Source: Paracrocinitomix sp039939375 (lineage in GTDB: Bacteria > Bacteroidota > Bacteroidia > Flavobacteriales_D > Crocinitomicaceae). Taken from it: 64,000 nucleotides of DNA. Shown piece after piece: positions 43,264 through 53,700 of this stretch (position 1 is its first letter; every line of letters starts with the position of its first letter). The translations under genes and the position numbers were made by a program. The notes beneath the pieces were generated by a model that saw nothing but the letters and a program-made list of their open reading frames with translations, ran no database searches and was not told the DNA's origin. Where the stretch lies: positions 186,001 to 250,000 of the forward strand of contig JBDVJO010000003.1 of the NCBI GenBank assembly GCA_039939375.1. Direction: 5' to 3'.

Positions 43264-44474
43264 CCCAACTTCGCGGCAATGTAAGCGGTAGTCCAAGCGG
43301 ATTGGAAATTATATCCGCCAGTGATGCCATCTATATCCATCACTTCGCCTGTAAAATACAAGTTTGGTACTACCTTGCTTTGCATAGTTTTGCAATCAAT
43401 ACTTTCTAAGCTTACACCTCCACAGGTAACAAATTCATCCTTAAAGGTTGTTTTTCCTTCAACTTGATAGATGTCGTTTGTGAGGACATTCACTAGTTTG
43501 TTCAATCCTTTTTTACCTAACTCTGGCCATTTCTTATTCGTATCTAGATCAGATTTCTCTAATAAATAAACCCAAAGCCGTTCTGGTAAACCGAAGGGTC
43601 TGATGCCTTTTAAATGTTTGGCTGGATGCTCTTCAATAATTTTTCTGATGACACCTGCTACCACTTCATTGTTCAATTCATCCACCCAATTCACTTGAAT
43701 TTTGAAGTTATAATTGAATTCTTCTAAAATTCTGGCGCCAAAAGCCGAGAGTTTCAAAATAGCGGGTCCACTCATGCCCCAATGCGTCAACAATAACGGT
43801 CCTTCAGATTTTAACTTGGTTGACTGAATAGAGACCTTTGCGTTTTCAACTACAATTCCCATTAAGGTGGTAACACCTTCATTGGGCATATTAAAGGTAA
43901 ATAATGAAGGCACTGGGTTTTCGATTTTATGCCCAAGTCGCTCTAACCATAATAACCCTGAGTTCTTTGGAGATCCACCAGTAGCGACTATTACTTTATC
44001 AAAAACTTCAATTTGTTCTTCATCTCCGTCAAAATGTAAAGCAATAACCTCTCCTAGTGGTTTCAACTCTTTCACTTTGTGACTCATCTTGATTTCAATA
44101 TTCAAACGAATCACTTCTGCCATAAAACAGTCAATAATAGACTGTGAACTTTGAGATTCTGGAAAAACACAATGATCAGATTGAGTAACTAATGGAACTC
44201 CCCTATCTGTAAACCACTTTTGGCAATCTTGTGTACTGAATTCGGTAAAAGCTTGTTTTAATTTTTTATTTCCTCTTGGATAAGCATCCGATAATAGCTT
44301 GATGGATGTTTCACTGTTTGTTACATTACAGCGGCCACCTCCTGAAATTTTCACCTTTGAAAGTACTCTTTTAGACTTTTCAAAAATCACTACTTCAGCT
44401 GAAGGATGATTCTCTTTGACGTGGATTGCAGAAAAGAATCCACCTGCACCTCCTCCTATTATAGCTACTCTCAT
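43260..44474 (-). CDS. HI0933/BaiN-family flavoprotein
   Basis: A 404-residue FAD-dependent oxidoreductase. IIGGGAGGFFSAIHV binds the ADP part of FAD, KVKISGGGRCNVTN is the family signature, and TGEVMDIDGITGGYNFQSAW closes the FAD site. The family is widespread, with BaiN (bile acid reduction) as one characterised member; here the substrate is unknown. The gene stands alone on the minus strand. Confidence 0.92.
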   Translation of the reverse strand: MRVAIIGGGAGGFFSAIHVKENHPSAEVVIFEKSKRVLSKVKISGGGRCNVTNSETSIKLLSDAYPRGNKKLKQAFTEFSTQDCQKWFTDRGVPLVTQSDHCVFPESQSSQSIIDCFMAEVIRLNIEIKMSHKVKELKPLGEVIALHFDGDEEQIEVFDKVIVATGGSPKNSGLLWLERLGHKIENPVPSLFTFNMPNEGVTTLMGIVVENAKVSIQSTKLKSEGPLLLTHWGMSGPAILKLSAFGARILEEFNYNFKIQVNWVDELNNEVVAGVIRKIIEEHPAKHLKGIRPFGLPERLWVYLLEKSDLDTNKKWPELGKKGLNKLVNVLTNDIYQVEGKTTFKDEFVTCGGVSLESIDCKTMQSKVVPNLYFTGEVMDIDGITGGYNFQSAWTTAYIAAKLG

Positions 44475-44619
44475 AATGCAAAGATAAAATTAAATCAACT
44501 GTTCTTATTGAATTAATACAGACCTCACACCTCAATCCTTAACATAACCATAATCTCAAAAATTTCTCTGTTAAAAATGATAACATTAATTTCATATTGA
44601 ATTCATAATTTATTAAGAA

Positions 44620-44925
44620 ATGAGTAAAACGGACGATAAAAAAAATAAAGCCGCAGCTAAGAAAAAGGCTGAGGCAAAGAAAAAGGCTGAGGCAAAGAAA
44701 AAAGCTGCTGCCAAAAAGAAAGCTGCAGACAAGAAAAAAGCTGCAGCAAAAAAGAAGGCTGCTAAGAAAAAAGCAGATGATAAAAAGAAAGCTTTAGCTA
44801 AAAAGAAAAAAGCTATAGCTAAGAAGAAAGCTGACGCCAAGAAGAAGGCTGACGCTAAGAAAAAAGCCGCTAAAAAGAAAGCTGCTGAGAAGAAAAAAAA
44901 TGAAAAGAAGAAGAAGAAAAAATAA
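44620..44925 (+). CDS. Lysine/alanine-rich histone H1-like protein
   Basis: A 101-residue protein in which 53 residues are lysine, nearly all in blocks KKKA, AEAKKK or ADAKKK. The repeats resemble the C-terminal tail of eukaryotic histone H1 and of bacterial H1-like or AlgP-type proteins. A tail so basic would bind DNA or RNA non-specifically, or be used in nucleoid compaction. Encoded by near-repeats of AAGAAAAAGGCTG, so length changes by slippage are likely. A promoter is not clear; a bidirectional terminator follows. Confidence 0.8.
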   Translation: MSKTDDKKNKAAAKKKAEAKKKAEAKKKAAAKKKAADKKKAAAKKKAAKKKADDKKKALAKKKKAIAKKKADAKKKADAKKKAAKKKAAEKKKNEKKKKKK

Positions 44926-44942
44926 TTCTTCCCAAGAAGTTG

Positions 44943-44972
44943 AAAAGCCTTTCCTGATGGAAAGGCTTTTTT
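44943..44972. terminator. Bidirectional intrinsic terminator between H1-like gene and alaS
   Basis: AAAAGCCTTTCC (44943-44954) and GGAAAGGCTTTT (44959-44970) form a perfect 12-bp stem with a 4-nt loop; T runs follow on both strands. It serves the plus-strand H1-like gene and the minus-strand alaS gene ending at 44975. Confidence 0.9.
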
Positions 44973-44974
44973 AT

Positions 44975-47593
44975 TTAATTAAAGATTTCTTCTTCAACGG
45001 CTTTAATAGCTTGTGGTATTCCAGATGCATCTTTTCCACCGGCAGTAGCAAAGAATGGCTGTCCTCCACCTCCACCTTGAATGTGCTTGGCTGCGTTTTT
45101 CACCAAATTCCCTGCATGAAGATCTTTAGCTTTCGCCAAATCATCTGAAATGACTACTGAAATAGTTGCCTTACCACCAGACTTCCCACCTATAACTGCA
45201 ACTAAATCTTTTACTTCAGCTTTTAACTGAAAACACAAGTCTTTAATTGAACCACCATCTAAATCTAAGGTTTCTGATATGAAATGAACGCCTGATCGCT
45301 CCTCAACTTTTGCTAATAAATCAGCTTTAATTTGCTTCACCTGCCCCTTTTTCAATGCTTCGATTTCTTTGGCCATTTTAGCATTCTTATCCAATAGTTC
45401 TTGAACTGCAGCCACCATATCTTTAGGTTTCTTCAGTAATTCAGAAAGTTCATTAAACTGTTCTGCTCTTTCCTTGAAATAAGCCTCTGCTTTGTCTGAA
45501 GTAATTGCTTCTATTCTTCTAATTCCGGCAGCCACCGAACCTTCAGAAACAATCTTTAGGCTTCTGATATCTCCTGTAGTTTGAACATGTGTTCCGCCAC
45601 AAAGCTCAACCGAATTCCCAAATTGTATTACTCTAACAACGTCTCCATACTTTTCACCAAACAAAGCCATAGCTCCCATTTCTTGGGCAACTTCCATAGG
45701 AACAGCTCTTTTTTCATTCAAAGCAATGTTCTTCTTGATATCTTCGTTTACCTGCTGCTCAATTGCTGCTAGTTCTTCATCTGATACTTTTGAAAAATGT
45801 GAGAAATCAAATCTTAAATAATCTGAATTCACCAAAGATCCTTTTTGCTCAACGTGTGTTCCTAACTTTTCTCTTAATGCATGATGCAATAAGTGCGTAG
45901 CAGAATGATTCGCTTCAGATAATCTTCGAGTTTCTTTGTTCACTTTAGCTCGGAATTTCACCGTCAGGTGTTTAGGTAAATCTTTCGCAAAATGAACGAT
46001 TAGATTATTCTCCTTCTTGGTGTCAAAAATGACTACCTTTTCTTCATCTGATTCTATCCAACCTTTATCTCCAACTTGTCCACCTCCTTCTGCATAGAAT
46101 GGTGTCATATTAAAAGCCAACTGATAAAACTCCTTATTTTTTTGCTTTACTTTTCTGTATTTCGTGATGAACACATCCGCTTCTAATAAATCATATCCCA
46201 CGAACTCTTCCACATCATCTTCTTTCACTACAACCCAGTCGTCAGATTCAATAGCAGAAGCTGCTCTAGATCTGTCTTTTTGCTTATTCAGGGCAATCTC
46301 AAAGCCATCATCATCAATTGACAATCCGTTTTCTCTTGCTATCAACCCGGTTAAATCAATTGGGAATCCAAAAGTATCGAACAATTCAAATACCGCTTCA
46401 CCATCCAACACCTTTTGATTATTAGCCTTCGCCGTTTCAATTAAGGTTTGAATTTTACCCAACCCAGTTTCTAAAGTTCTGAAAAACGAAACCTCTTCTT
46501 CTTCAATAACTTTGTGAATTAATTCTTTTTGAGCTTTTAACTCGCCGAAGGCTTCTCCCATTACATTTGACAAGTCATCTGCCAAGTGAAACATGAACGG
46601 CTCTTTTACTCCTAAAGTCTGATATCCGTAACGAATAGCCCGTCTTAAAATTCTTCTAATGACATATCCAGCTCCAGTATTTGAAGGTAATTGACCATCT
46701 GCAATAGAAAAGGCGATTGCTCTGATGTGATCTGCTACCACGCGAAGTGCGATATCCGTTTCTTCTGTTTCTCCGTATTTTTTTCCTGAAACTTTTTCTA
46801 GTTTTTGAATCAAAGTTTGAAACAAATCAATATCATAGTTAGACTGCTTTGCCTGCATCACCATTGCTAAACGCTCCAATCCCATACCAGTATCTACATG
46901 GGTACTAGGAAGTGGTTCGAGTCCACCATTTGCTTTACGGTTAAACTGCATGAATACCAAGTTCCAAATCTCTATAACTTGAGGATGATCCATATTCACC
47001 AAAGACTTACCGTCCACTTTATTTCTTTCTTCTTCATTCCTGATATCCACATGAATCTCAGAACACGGTCCGCAAGGACCTGTCTCACCCATTTCCCAGA
47101 AATTATCTTTTTTATTGGCAAGAATAATTCTGTCTTCGTCAATATACTTTTTCCAGATATTAATGGCTTCTTGATCTGCTTTTAATCCATCTTCCGCATC
47201 TCCTTCAAAAACCGTTACGTAAAGTCGATCTTTATCTAATTTGTATACATCTATCAACAACTCCCAAGCCCAAGTAATAGCTTCCTCTTTGAAATAATCT
47301 CCAAAAGACCAGTTTCCGAGCATCTCAAACATGGTATGATGATAGGTATCTACCCCTACCTCTTCTAAATCGTTATGTTTCCCAGATACACGTAAACATT
47401 TTTGAGTATTCGCTACACGCTTATCCTTGGCTTCATTGTAGCCTAAAAAGTAATCCTTGAATTGATTCATTCCTGCATTAGTAAACATTAATGTAGGATC
47501 ATTTTTAACTACCATTGGAGCAGAACTCACTATTTGATGCCCTTTTGAAGCAAAGTACTCCAAGAAAGTACTGCGTATATCGTTGATTTTCAT
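44975..47593 (-). CDS. alaS: Alanyl-tRNA synthetase
   Basis: An 872-residue AlaRS of normal length. The class II core starts with IRSTFLEYFASKGHQIV and FTNAGMNQFKDYFLG, the editing domain has NHSATHLLHHALR and CGGTHVQTTGDI (zinc-binding residues), and the C-Ala domain with the GGGGGQPFFATAGGKD stretch ends the protein. It charges tRNA-Ala and clears mischarged Ser and Gly. A terminator lies just after it. Confidence 0.98.
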   Translation of the reverse strand: MKINDIRSTFLEYFASKGHQIVSSAPMVVKNDPTLMFTNAGMNQFKDYFLGYNEAKDKRVANTQKCLRVSGKHNDLEEVGVDTYHHTMFEMLGNWSFGDYFKEEAITWAWELLIDVYKLDKDRLYVTVFEGDAEDGLKADQEAINIWKKYIDEDRIILANKKDNFWEMGETGPCGPCSEIHVDIRNEEERNKVDGKSLVNMDHPQVIEIWNLVFMQFNRKANGGLEPLPSTHVDTGMGLERLAMVMQAKQSNYDIDLFQTLIQKLEKVSGKKYGETEETDIALRVVADHIRAIAFSIADGQLPSNTGAGYVIRRILRRAIRYGYQTLGVKEPFMFHLADDLSNVMGEAFGELKAQKELIHKVIEEEEVSFFRTLETGLGKIQTLIETAKANNQKVLDGEAVFELFDTFGFPIDLTGLIARENGLSIDDDGFEIALNKQKDRSRAASAIESDDWVVVKEDDVEEFVGYDLLEADVFITKYRKVKQKNKEFYQLAFNMTPFYAEGGGQVGDKGWIESDEEKVVIFDTKKENNLIVHFAKDLPKHLTVKFRAKVNKETRRLSEANHSATHLLHHALREKLGTHVEQKGSLVNSDYLRFDFSHFSKVSDEELAAIEQQVNEDIKKNIALNEKRAVPMEVAQEMGAMALFGEKYGDVVRVIQFGNSVELCGGTHVQTTGDIRSLKIVSEGSVAAGIRRIEAITSDKAEAYFKERAEQFNELSELLKKPKDMVAAVQELLDKNAKMAKEIEALKKGQVKQIKADLLAKVEERSGVHFISETLDLDGGSIKDLCFQLKAEVKDLVAVIGGKSGGKATISVVISDDLAKAKDLHAGNLVKNAAKHIQGGGGGQPFFATAGGKDASGIPQAIKAVEEEIFN

Positions 47594-47624
47594 TTATCTA
47601 TTATGTTAACTATTGTTAATCAGA

Positions 47625-47654
47625 TTGCAAATTTATCTTTTATACGTAAATTTG
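47625..47654 (+). promoter_or_regulatory. Promoter of the M23 peptidase gene
   Basis: TAAATTTG (47647-47654) matches TAnnTTTG; a TTG (47625-47627) sits 19 nt upstream. Predicted start of transcription is near 47661, giving a leader of about 37 nt before the ATG at 47698. Confidence 0.5.
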
Positions 47655-47697
47655 CAGCGTCTTAACAGATGTTTTTGACCACAAAGCGACATTTACT

Positions 47698-48669
47698 ATG
47701 CGTAAAGAAAAATTTAAGTTTAATCCGGAGACGCTCTCATATGAGAAAGTTGAAGTAAGCTGGAAGGAACGTACTTTAAAAATTGCACTCTTTGTTGCTC
47801 CCGCTATTGTGGTTGGATTAGGATTCTATTTCATCTTAGGATCTATCTTTAAATCTCCATATGAGAAAAAGCTAGAAGCTGAAAATGCTTATTTAAATGA
47901 GCAATTAAATGATATGGATGAAAGACTAGTGTTGGCTATGACCGTACTAGATGACATTTCAGAAAGAGATAACGAAATTTACAGAGTTGTTTTTAATGCA
48001 GAGCCCTTCCCAGATGAATTGAGACAAATGGGAACCGGAGGATCTGATGAATATTCAGATTTAGTAGGATATAGTAGTTCTGAAAAAGTAATTGAGAATA
48101 CGAAAAAAATAAAAGAATTAGAACGTATGCTTTATGCACAATCCATTTCATTTGATGAAGTTATAGGATTAGCTAAAGAGAAAGAAGAGATGTTGGCAGC
48201 AATCCCTGCGATACAGCCTGTTTCTAATGAGGATTTAACGCGAATTGCATCAGGTTTTGGATTTAGAATTGACCCGATTTACAAAACGAAGAAAATGCAT
48301 ACAGGGCTTGATTTTACAGCTGATACAGGAACACCTGTCTACGCGACTGGTAACGGAAAGGTAGTTCAATGTGAAGTAAAAAGATGGGGCTACGGACAAT
48401 CAGTGATTATTGACCATGGATATGGATACCGCACACGATACGCACACTTAAGCGAATTCAAATGCAAACCAGGAGATAAGGTTGTTAGAGGTCAAATCAT
48501 TGGATTGGTGGGTTCTACAGGTAAATCTACAGCTCCTCATTTACATTATGAAGTTGAACAAAACGGAAAGAAAATTAATCCGATTCACTTTTTCCACTCA
48601 GATATTTCTCCTGAAGAATATGAGCGTTTAATTGAAATGGCAACAAATGCCAACCTTTCATTTGACTAA
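47698..48669 (+). CDS. Membrane-anchored M23 (LytM-type) peptidase
   Basis: A 323-residue protein. One membrane helix at about 30-50 (IALFVAPAIVVGLGFYFIL), a coiled coil (EAENAYLNEQLNDMDERLV), then the M23 domain from about 180 with zinc ligands in HTGLDF and HLHYEV, in the order GFGFRIDPIYKTKKMHTGLD, RTRYAHLS, APHLHYEV. It probably cuts peptidoglycan cross-links or regulates such cutting, like NlpD/EnvC. Its layout matches the family found upstream of mreB-type or alaS genes in Bacteroidota. Confidence 0.93.
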   Translation: MRKEKFKFNPETLSYEKVEVSWKERTLKIALFVAPAIVVGLGFYFILGSIFKSPYEKKLEAENAYLNEQLNDMDERLVLAMTVLDDISERDNEIYRVVFNAEPFPDELRQMGTGGSDEYSDLVGYSSSEKVIENTKKIKELERMLYAQSISFDEVIGLAKEKEEMLAAIPAIQPVSNEDLTRIASGFGFRIDPIYKTKKMHTGLDFTADTGTPVYATGNGKVVQCEVKRWGYGQSVIIDHGYGYRTRYAHLSEFKCKPGDKVVRGQIIGLVGSTGKSTAPHLHYEVEQNGKKINPIHFFHSDISPEEYERLIEMATNANLSFD

Positions 48670-48764
48670 ACTTTATCGATTAATTCTAGGGATTCAGCTA
48701 AATACTTAGATGTTGACCAACTTAATTCATTAAATTGCGTTATCGTTTTACAGACGCACTACAC

Positions 48765-49808
48765 ATGAAAAAAACTTTACTCATTGCACTTGCATTTCTT
48801 GCAACAACAGGATTTTCACAAGTTCCTGCCTATTATAACGGAATCGACTTTTCTGCTTCCTCTAATAATATTTACGCCCAACTTTCTTTATTGGTCACTA
48901 ATACACATGACGAAATCACTTACTCAGAGTGCTGGGACGCCTTGAAAGAAGCTGATTTAGATGTAGGAAGTACCACTATGGTCAAGTTAATTTATGGGTA
49001 TGATGATGGTGACGGAAACCCAGTAACTGATAGAACAAGAAATAAAAACGATAATGGCGGTGACAATGGTCAATGGAACAGAGAACATGTCTTTCCAAAA
49101 TCACTTGGAAGTCCTGATTTAGGAACTGAAGGTCCTGGATCTGACGCCCACAACTTAAGAGCTTGTGATGTGCAGCAAAACGGTAACCGAGCAAATAAAA
49201 AATACACTGAATCATCAGGGAATGCAGGATCGACAGGTGGAAATTGGTATCCAGGAGATGAATGGAAAGGAGATTGTGCTAGAATCATAATGTACATGTA
49301 TTTGAGATATGGCACAAGATGCAAACCCATTGATGTTGGAACAGGAAGCATAAATTCTTCAGACGCCAATATGGCTAACATGTTTCTAGAATGGAACAAT
49401 GATGATCCCGTTTCTCAATGTGAGAAAAATAGAAATGATGCCATCCAAAATCATCAAGGAAACAGAAACCCATTTATAGATAATCCAAGAATTGCTTACA
49501 AGATTTGGGGTGGACCTATGGCCGAAGATACATGGGGTGGACTTGGGGCTGATGAAAATGAGAATGATTTGTTGACAATCTACCCAAATCCAATTACAGA
49601 CAACATCTTTTATGTGACGGGATTAAACACCATTGATGTTGACTCATTAAAACTGTATTCAATTAGTGGTCAATTAATTAAATCGCTTGATGTAAATCAA
49701 TTAATCAATAATGGAGGCGTATCAATTGATCATGTTCAGAACGGAACTTATGTACTTTCAATTGTAGCAGATGATCAAGCTATCCAGCGAAAAGTTATCA
49801 TTCAATGA
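48765..49808 (+). CDS. Secreted endonuclease I-family nuclease with T9SS sorting domain
   Basis: About 347 residues from ATG 48765; a TTG 10 codons earlier would put residues before a complete signal peptide (MKKTLLIALAFLATTGFSQ). The EndA/NucM nuclease core shows NREHVFPKSLG (catalytic histidine), DAHNLRACD and NGNRANKKY. The last 80 residues are a type A T9SS C-terminal domain (YPNPITDNIFYVTG, KLYSISGQLIKSLD, GTYVLSIVAD), so the enzyme is exported and attached to the surface or released. It degrades extracellular DNA or RNA for nutrients. Confidence 0.93.
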   Translation: MKKTLLIALAFLATTGFSQVPAYYNGIDFSASSNNIYAQLSLLVTNTHDEITYSECWDALKEADLDVGSTTMVKLIYGYDDGDGNPVTDRTRNKNDNGGDNGQWNREHVFPKSLGSPDLGTEGPGSDAHNLRACDVQQNGNRANKKYTESSGNAGSTGGNWYPGDEWKGDCARIIMYMYLRYGTRCKPIDVGTGSINSSDANMANMFLEWNNDDPVSQCEKNRNDAIQNHQGNRNPFIDNPRIAYKIWGGPMAEDTWGGLGADENENDLLTIYPNPITDNIFYVTGLNTIDVDSLKLYSISGQLIKSLDVNQLINNGGVSIDHVQNGTYVLSIVADDQAIQRKVIIQ

Positions 49809-50041
49809 ACCGAAAAATTAAACTAATTTGGGATTTTCATGGTGGTGATGCACAAGGCACGGCCGAACATCACCTCAGGCATTTAAAGCAGTTCATGGAA
49901 CGCGAAAAACTAGAAATGGTAAGAACAAGCGTACAATCTGCTAACGACTTGCATTCAATGGCTTGTTTAACGGTAAACGAAAAAGACGTTCGCATCTTAA
50001 GAGACACCTTGAAGCCCAACAGAGCCTTCGTTGTAGAATAA
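49805..50041 (+). CDS. Small conserved hypothetical protein
   Basis: A 78-residue soluble protein that overlaps the nuclease gene by ATGA and ends 1 nt before the stop of the opposite gene. Features are a histidine-rich N-terminal half (HGGDAQGTAEHHLRHLKQF) and NEKDVRILRDTLKPNRAFVVE. It resembles small conserved proteins of Bacteroidota, but I know no function. The histidines could bind metal, which is inference. Confidence 0.7.
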   Translation: MNRKIKLIWDFHGGDAQGTAEHHLRHLKQFMEREKLEMVRTSVQSANDLHSMACLTVNEKDVRILRDTLKPNRAFVVE

Positions 50042-50042
50042 C

Positions 50043-50684
50043 TTAAAATAAAATTGGGTTCGTATTCTTTTCGGCACCAATAGTTGTTTCAGGCCCATGC
50101 CCAGTATACACAACAGTATCTTCAGGTAAAGAAAACATGACTTCAGTAATTGATTTTTTCAAGGTATTAAAGTCGCCACCAGGCAAATCATATCTACCGT
50201 ACGAACCTTGAAACAACACATCACCATTAATTACAAACTTATCTTCAGCCGAATAAAAAACGACATGCCCAGGTGCATGACCAGGAGTAAACAACACTTC
50301 TAATTCGCTGTTTCCAAACTTGATATTCTCGCCTTCTTTAATGAAATAAGATGGCTCAGGAGATATTTGATAGCCACCAATCCCATACATATTAGCAGCA
50401 ATTGGCATATTGTTTAGTGTTGGCAGGTCTAATTCATTCATCCCCAATTCTAAGCCCCATTCATTGGCTACGAAAAAATTCCCGAAAACATGATCTAAAT
50501 GGCAGTGTGTATTCCATAAAGCCACAGGATTTAACCCATTCTCTTCTATATATGCTTTCAAATATTCGCGTTCTTCTGGCGCATAACAGCCTGGGTCAAT
50601 TATTGCACATTCATTGGTCTCATCACTTAAAATGTAAGTATTTTCAGAAAAAGGATTAAAGGTTAATTTGTGAACTTTTATCAT
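50043..50684 (-). CDS. MBL-fold metallo-hydrolase (glyoxalase II-like)
   Basis: A 213-residue metallo-beta-lactamase-fold hydrolase. The metal motif is NTHCHLDHVFGN, further ligands are in TPGHAPGHVVFYS and INGDVLFQGSYGRYD, and the last histidine is in YTGHGPETTIG. Such small proteins hydrolyse thioesters, typically as YcbL/GloB-like enzymes. The protein lacks the C-terminal substrate domain of true glyoxalase II. Confidence 0.92.
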   Translation of the reverse strand: MIKVHKLTFNPFSENTYILSDETNECAIIDPGCYAPEEREYLKAYIEENGLNPVALWNTHCHLDHVFGNFFVANEWGLELGMNELDLPTLNNMPIAANMYGIGGYQISPEPSYFIKEGENIKFGNSELEVLFTPGHAPGHVVFYSAEDKFVINGDVLFQGSYGRYDLPGGDFNTLKKSITEVMFSLPEDTVVYTGHGPETTIGAEKNTNPILF

Positions 50685-50705
50685 AGCTATCGGTTATAGA
50701 CTCTA

Positions 50706-50734
50706 CAAATGTAGCTTTTAGTTGGGTATATTTG
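50706..50734. promoter_or_regulatory. Divergent promoter boxes
   Basis: On the plus strand TATATTTG is at 50727-50734, 16 nt before the ATG at 50751. On the minus strand TACATTTG reads from 50713 to 50706, 21 nt before the ATG at 50684. Both match TAnnTTTG exactly. Confidence 0.6.
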
Positions 50735-50750
50735 TATCTTTATCCTTCAG

Positions 50751-53700
50751 ATGATTCTTAAAGGTCTAAAAACCATATTATTCTTCAGTGTTTTTCTTCT
50801 TTCAATGGGAGCTAAAGCGCAGTTCTATCAAGGGTCGTATCAAGAATTCGGTAAAAGTCGTGTTCAATACAATGGGTTTAGCTGGAAATTTCATGCTTAC
50901 AAGCGTTTTAGGATTTACTATTCTGGTTTAAATGAAGATGTCGCTATCTACACAGCTAGAACAATGCATCATTATTTAGGGGATGCTGAAGAAAAGTTAG
51001 ACTACAATTTCCCTGAAAAACTTGAAGTAATTGTTTACGAAAGTCAACAGAAATTTCGACAAAGTAATTTAGGTGTTACAAATGATGAGTTGAGCAATGT
51101 TGGTGGAACAACAAGAATTGTAGGCTCTAAGATATTCATGTATTTTGAAGGAGATCATCAGCGCTTTAATGAGAACATCAAAAGTGCCGTTTACGAAGTA
51201 CTTTTAAAGCATATGTTTTTTGGGGGTGATTGGAAAGATCAACTAAAATCGACAGTAAATTCAGGTATTCCAAGATGGTTAGAAAAAGGTTTAATCAATT
51301 ACTTCGTGAAAGAATGGGATGCTGATATTGAAAGTAGAGTAAAAGACTTAGTGCTTACTAAAAAGATTGACAATTTCAACGACCTGACAGAAGACGAAAA
51401 AATTTATGCGGGTACTGCTGTCTGGAACTACATTGCTGAAACACATGGTAAATCGATTATTCCCAACATCATCTACATCACAAGGGTGACAAAGAATGTT
51501 GAAAGAGGCTTTTTCTCACTACTTGGTATGGATTTCAGTAAACTATCAAGGCAATACATTTCGTTTTATCGATCACGTTATATCAATGAGTACGAGTCAC
51601 AAACTGAACCGAAAGGTGAAGCAGTTAATATCAAAAATAAGAAAGAATCAGTTTATTACTCTGTGCAACTGCACCCAGATGGCGACAAATTGGCCTATGT
51701 TGAAAATCAACTTGGTAGATACAGAGTTAAAATTCTAGACACCTTGTCTGGAAAAACTCAAACCATATTCGCAAAAGAAACAAAAATGGAGCGTTTACAA
51801 GACTACTCCTTCCCTGTTCTGCGTTGGCATCCAAGCGGAAATGCATTGGCATTCTTTAGTGAAGTTAAAGGTGAACTCAAACTTTACATTTACAGCTTAA
51901 ACAACGAATCTTTGGTTGATAAAACCATGAAAGACATGGATAAAGTACTGGATTTTGGATATTCTAAAGACGGTAAGAAAATGATTATCTCCGCAGTCTT
52001 AAAAGGGCAATCAGACTTGTATCTATATGATGTGACTTCAAAACGTATTACCCAAATCACAGATGACCTTTATGATGACATTAACCCGCAATTTGTTGAT
52101 GGATCTGACAAAGTGATTTTTGCTTCTAATCGACTTTCTGACACGATTTTCAGAAAACCTGAAATCAACTTTCATGATGCTAAAAACGATATATTCATTT
52201 ATGATTTGAAAGAAATTGACAGGAACTACAAGTACTTAGAACGCATCACCAATACTCCCTACGAAAACGAAACCGCACCCTATCAAATCGCCAACGGTAA
52301 ATACATTTATCTCAACGACAAGAATGGAATAGTCAATCAATTTGTAGCTGAAAAGGATAGCTCAATTAGCTTTATAGACACCGTTATTCATTACAAGTAT
52401 GTGACCAAATTGAGTCCAACAACAAATTACGTAACCAGTATTAGAGAACAAAGCATAAACAATTCGGGGGAAATCATCTACACCTTATACCAAAACAACA
52501 AGTTCAAGACATTTATTGGCGGAACGGATGTAGAAAAAATAGATGTGTTATGGAATACAACCTACATTCTTAAAAGAAACGAGAAGCGCAAGAAGCTAGA
52601 GAAGAAAGCTGAAAACAGCACGGTTGAAAATGACACCATTTATTTAGATAATCTGAAGTATCAGAAAGAGGTGATCGAAATTGGAGGAAGCGGAAAGTCA
52701 TCAATCATGGTCATTGACTCAACTAGTGGTGACTCTATTGTCAAAAAACCAACTTGGAAACCTTCTGCATACACCATCTACCAACCCAACTTTGCAAAAG
52801 ACTTTGTCTTATCGCAATTTGACAACAATTTTCTTTTCCCTAATTACCAGCCTTACTCAGGACCTGGGTCAGTTTATTTTAATCCAGGAATGAACATGTT
52901 ACTCAAATTAGGAGCGTCAGATTTGTTTGATGATTTCAAAATTTTAGGTGGAGTTAGAATTCCAACTTCACTGAACTCAGGCGGTGAGTTCTTATTAATG
53001 GCAGAGCATTTGCAAGGCAGACTTGATCACAGATTGCTTTTTTATCGTCAAAAAACGGTCAATACCCAAGGTTTATACAAATGGTTAACCCATGACATTA
53101 GATATAGAATATCCTTTCCTTTCTCTGAAATACTCTCATTAAGAACGACTGTAAACGTCAGAAAAGATAAACAGATCTTCATTCCTTTTAGTGATAACTC
53201 ATTAATTCAAGACAATAATGTTGGCTACAATTCAGGCTTAAAAACTGAGCTAGTTTTTGATAATACCATTCCTATGGAATTAAACATTAGAAGAGGATTG
53301 AGGTTTAAATTCTTTGCGGAATACTTGCAAGAATTGGGTGGTGAGTATCAACCAACCTTCAACTTTGGAATGGACTTCAGACATTATACAAGGATAAAAA
53401 GAAACTTTATTTGGGTAAACAGATTATCATGGTCAACTTCTGTAGGTGGTAGAAAATTATTGTACTACTTAGGTGGCGTAGATAACTGGATTTTACGTTC
53501 AAATCCTGACTTTGATAAATCCATTGATGTAGATCCAACTCAAAACTTCGGATTCCAGACAATAGCAACACCAATGAGAGGATTCATTCAAAATACTAGA
53601 AACGGAAATAGTTTTGCCTTGTACAATACAGAATTGCGATTGCCGATATTTAGCTATTTCTCTACCTACCCTATTAAAAGTGAAATGATTAAGCATTTTC

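Noticed and set aside
44613..44840. Hydrophobic phenylalanine/alanine-rich frame on the minus strand
   Set aside because: It is the antisense shadow of the lysine-rich gene; AAG/AAA repeats read backwards give CTT/TTT (Leu/Phe).
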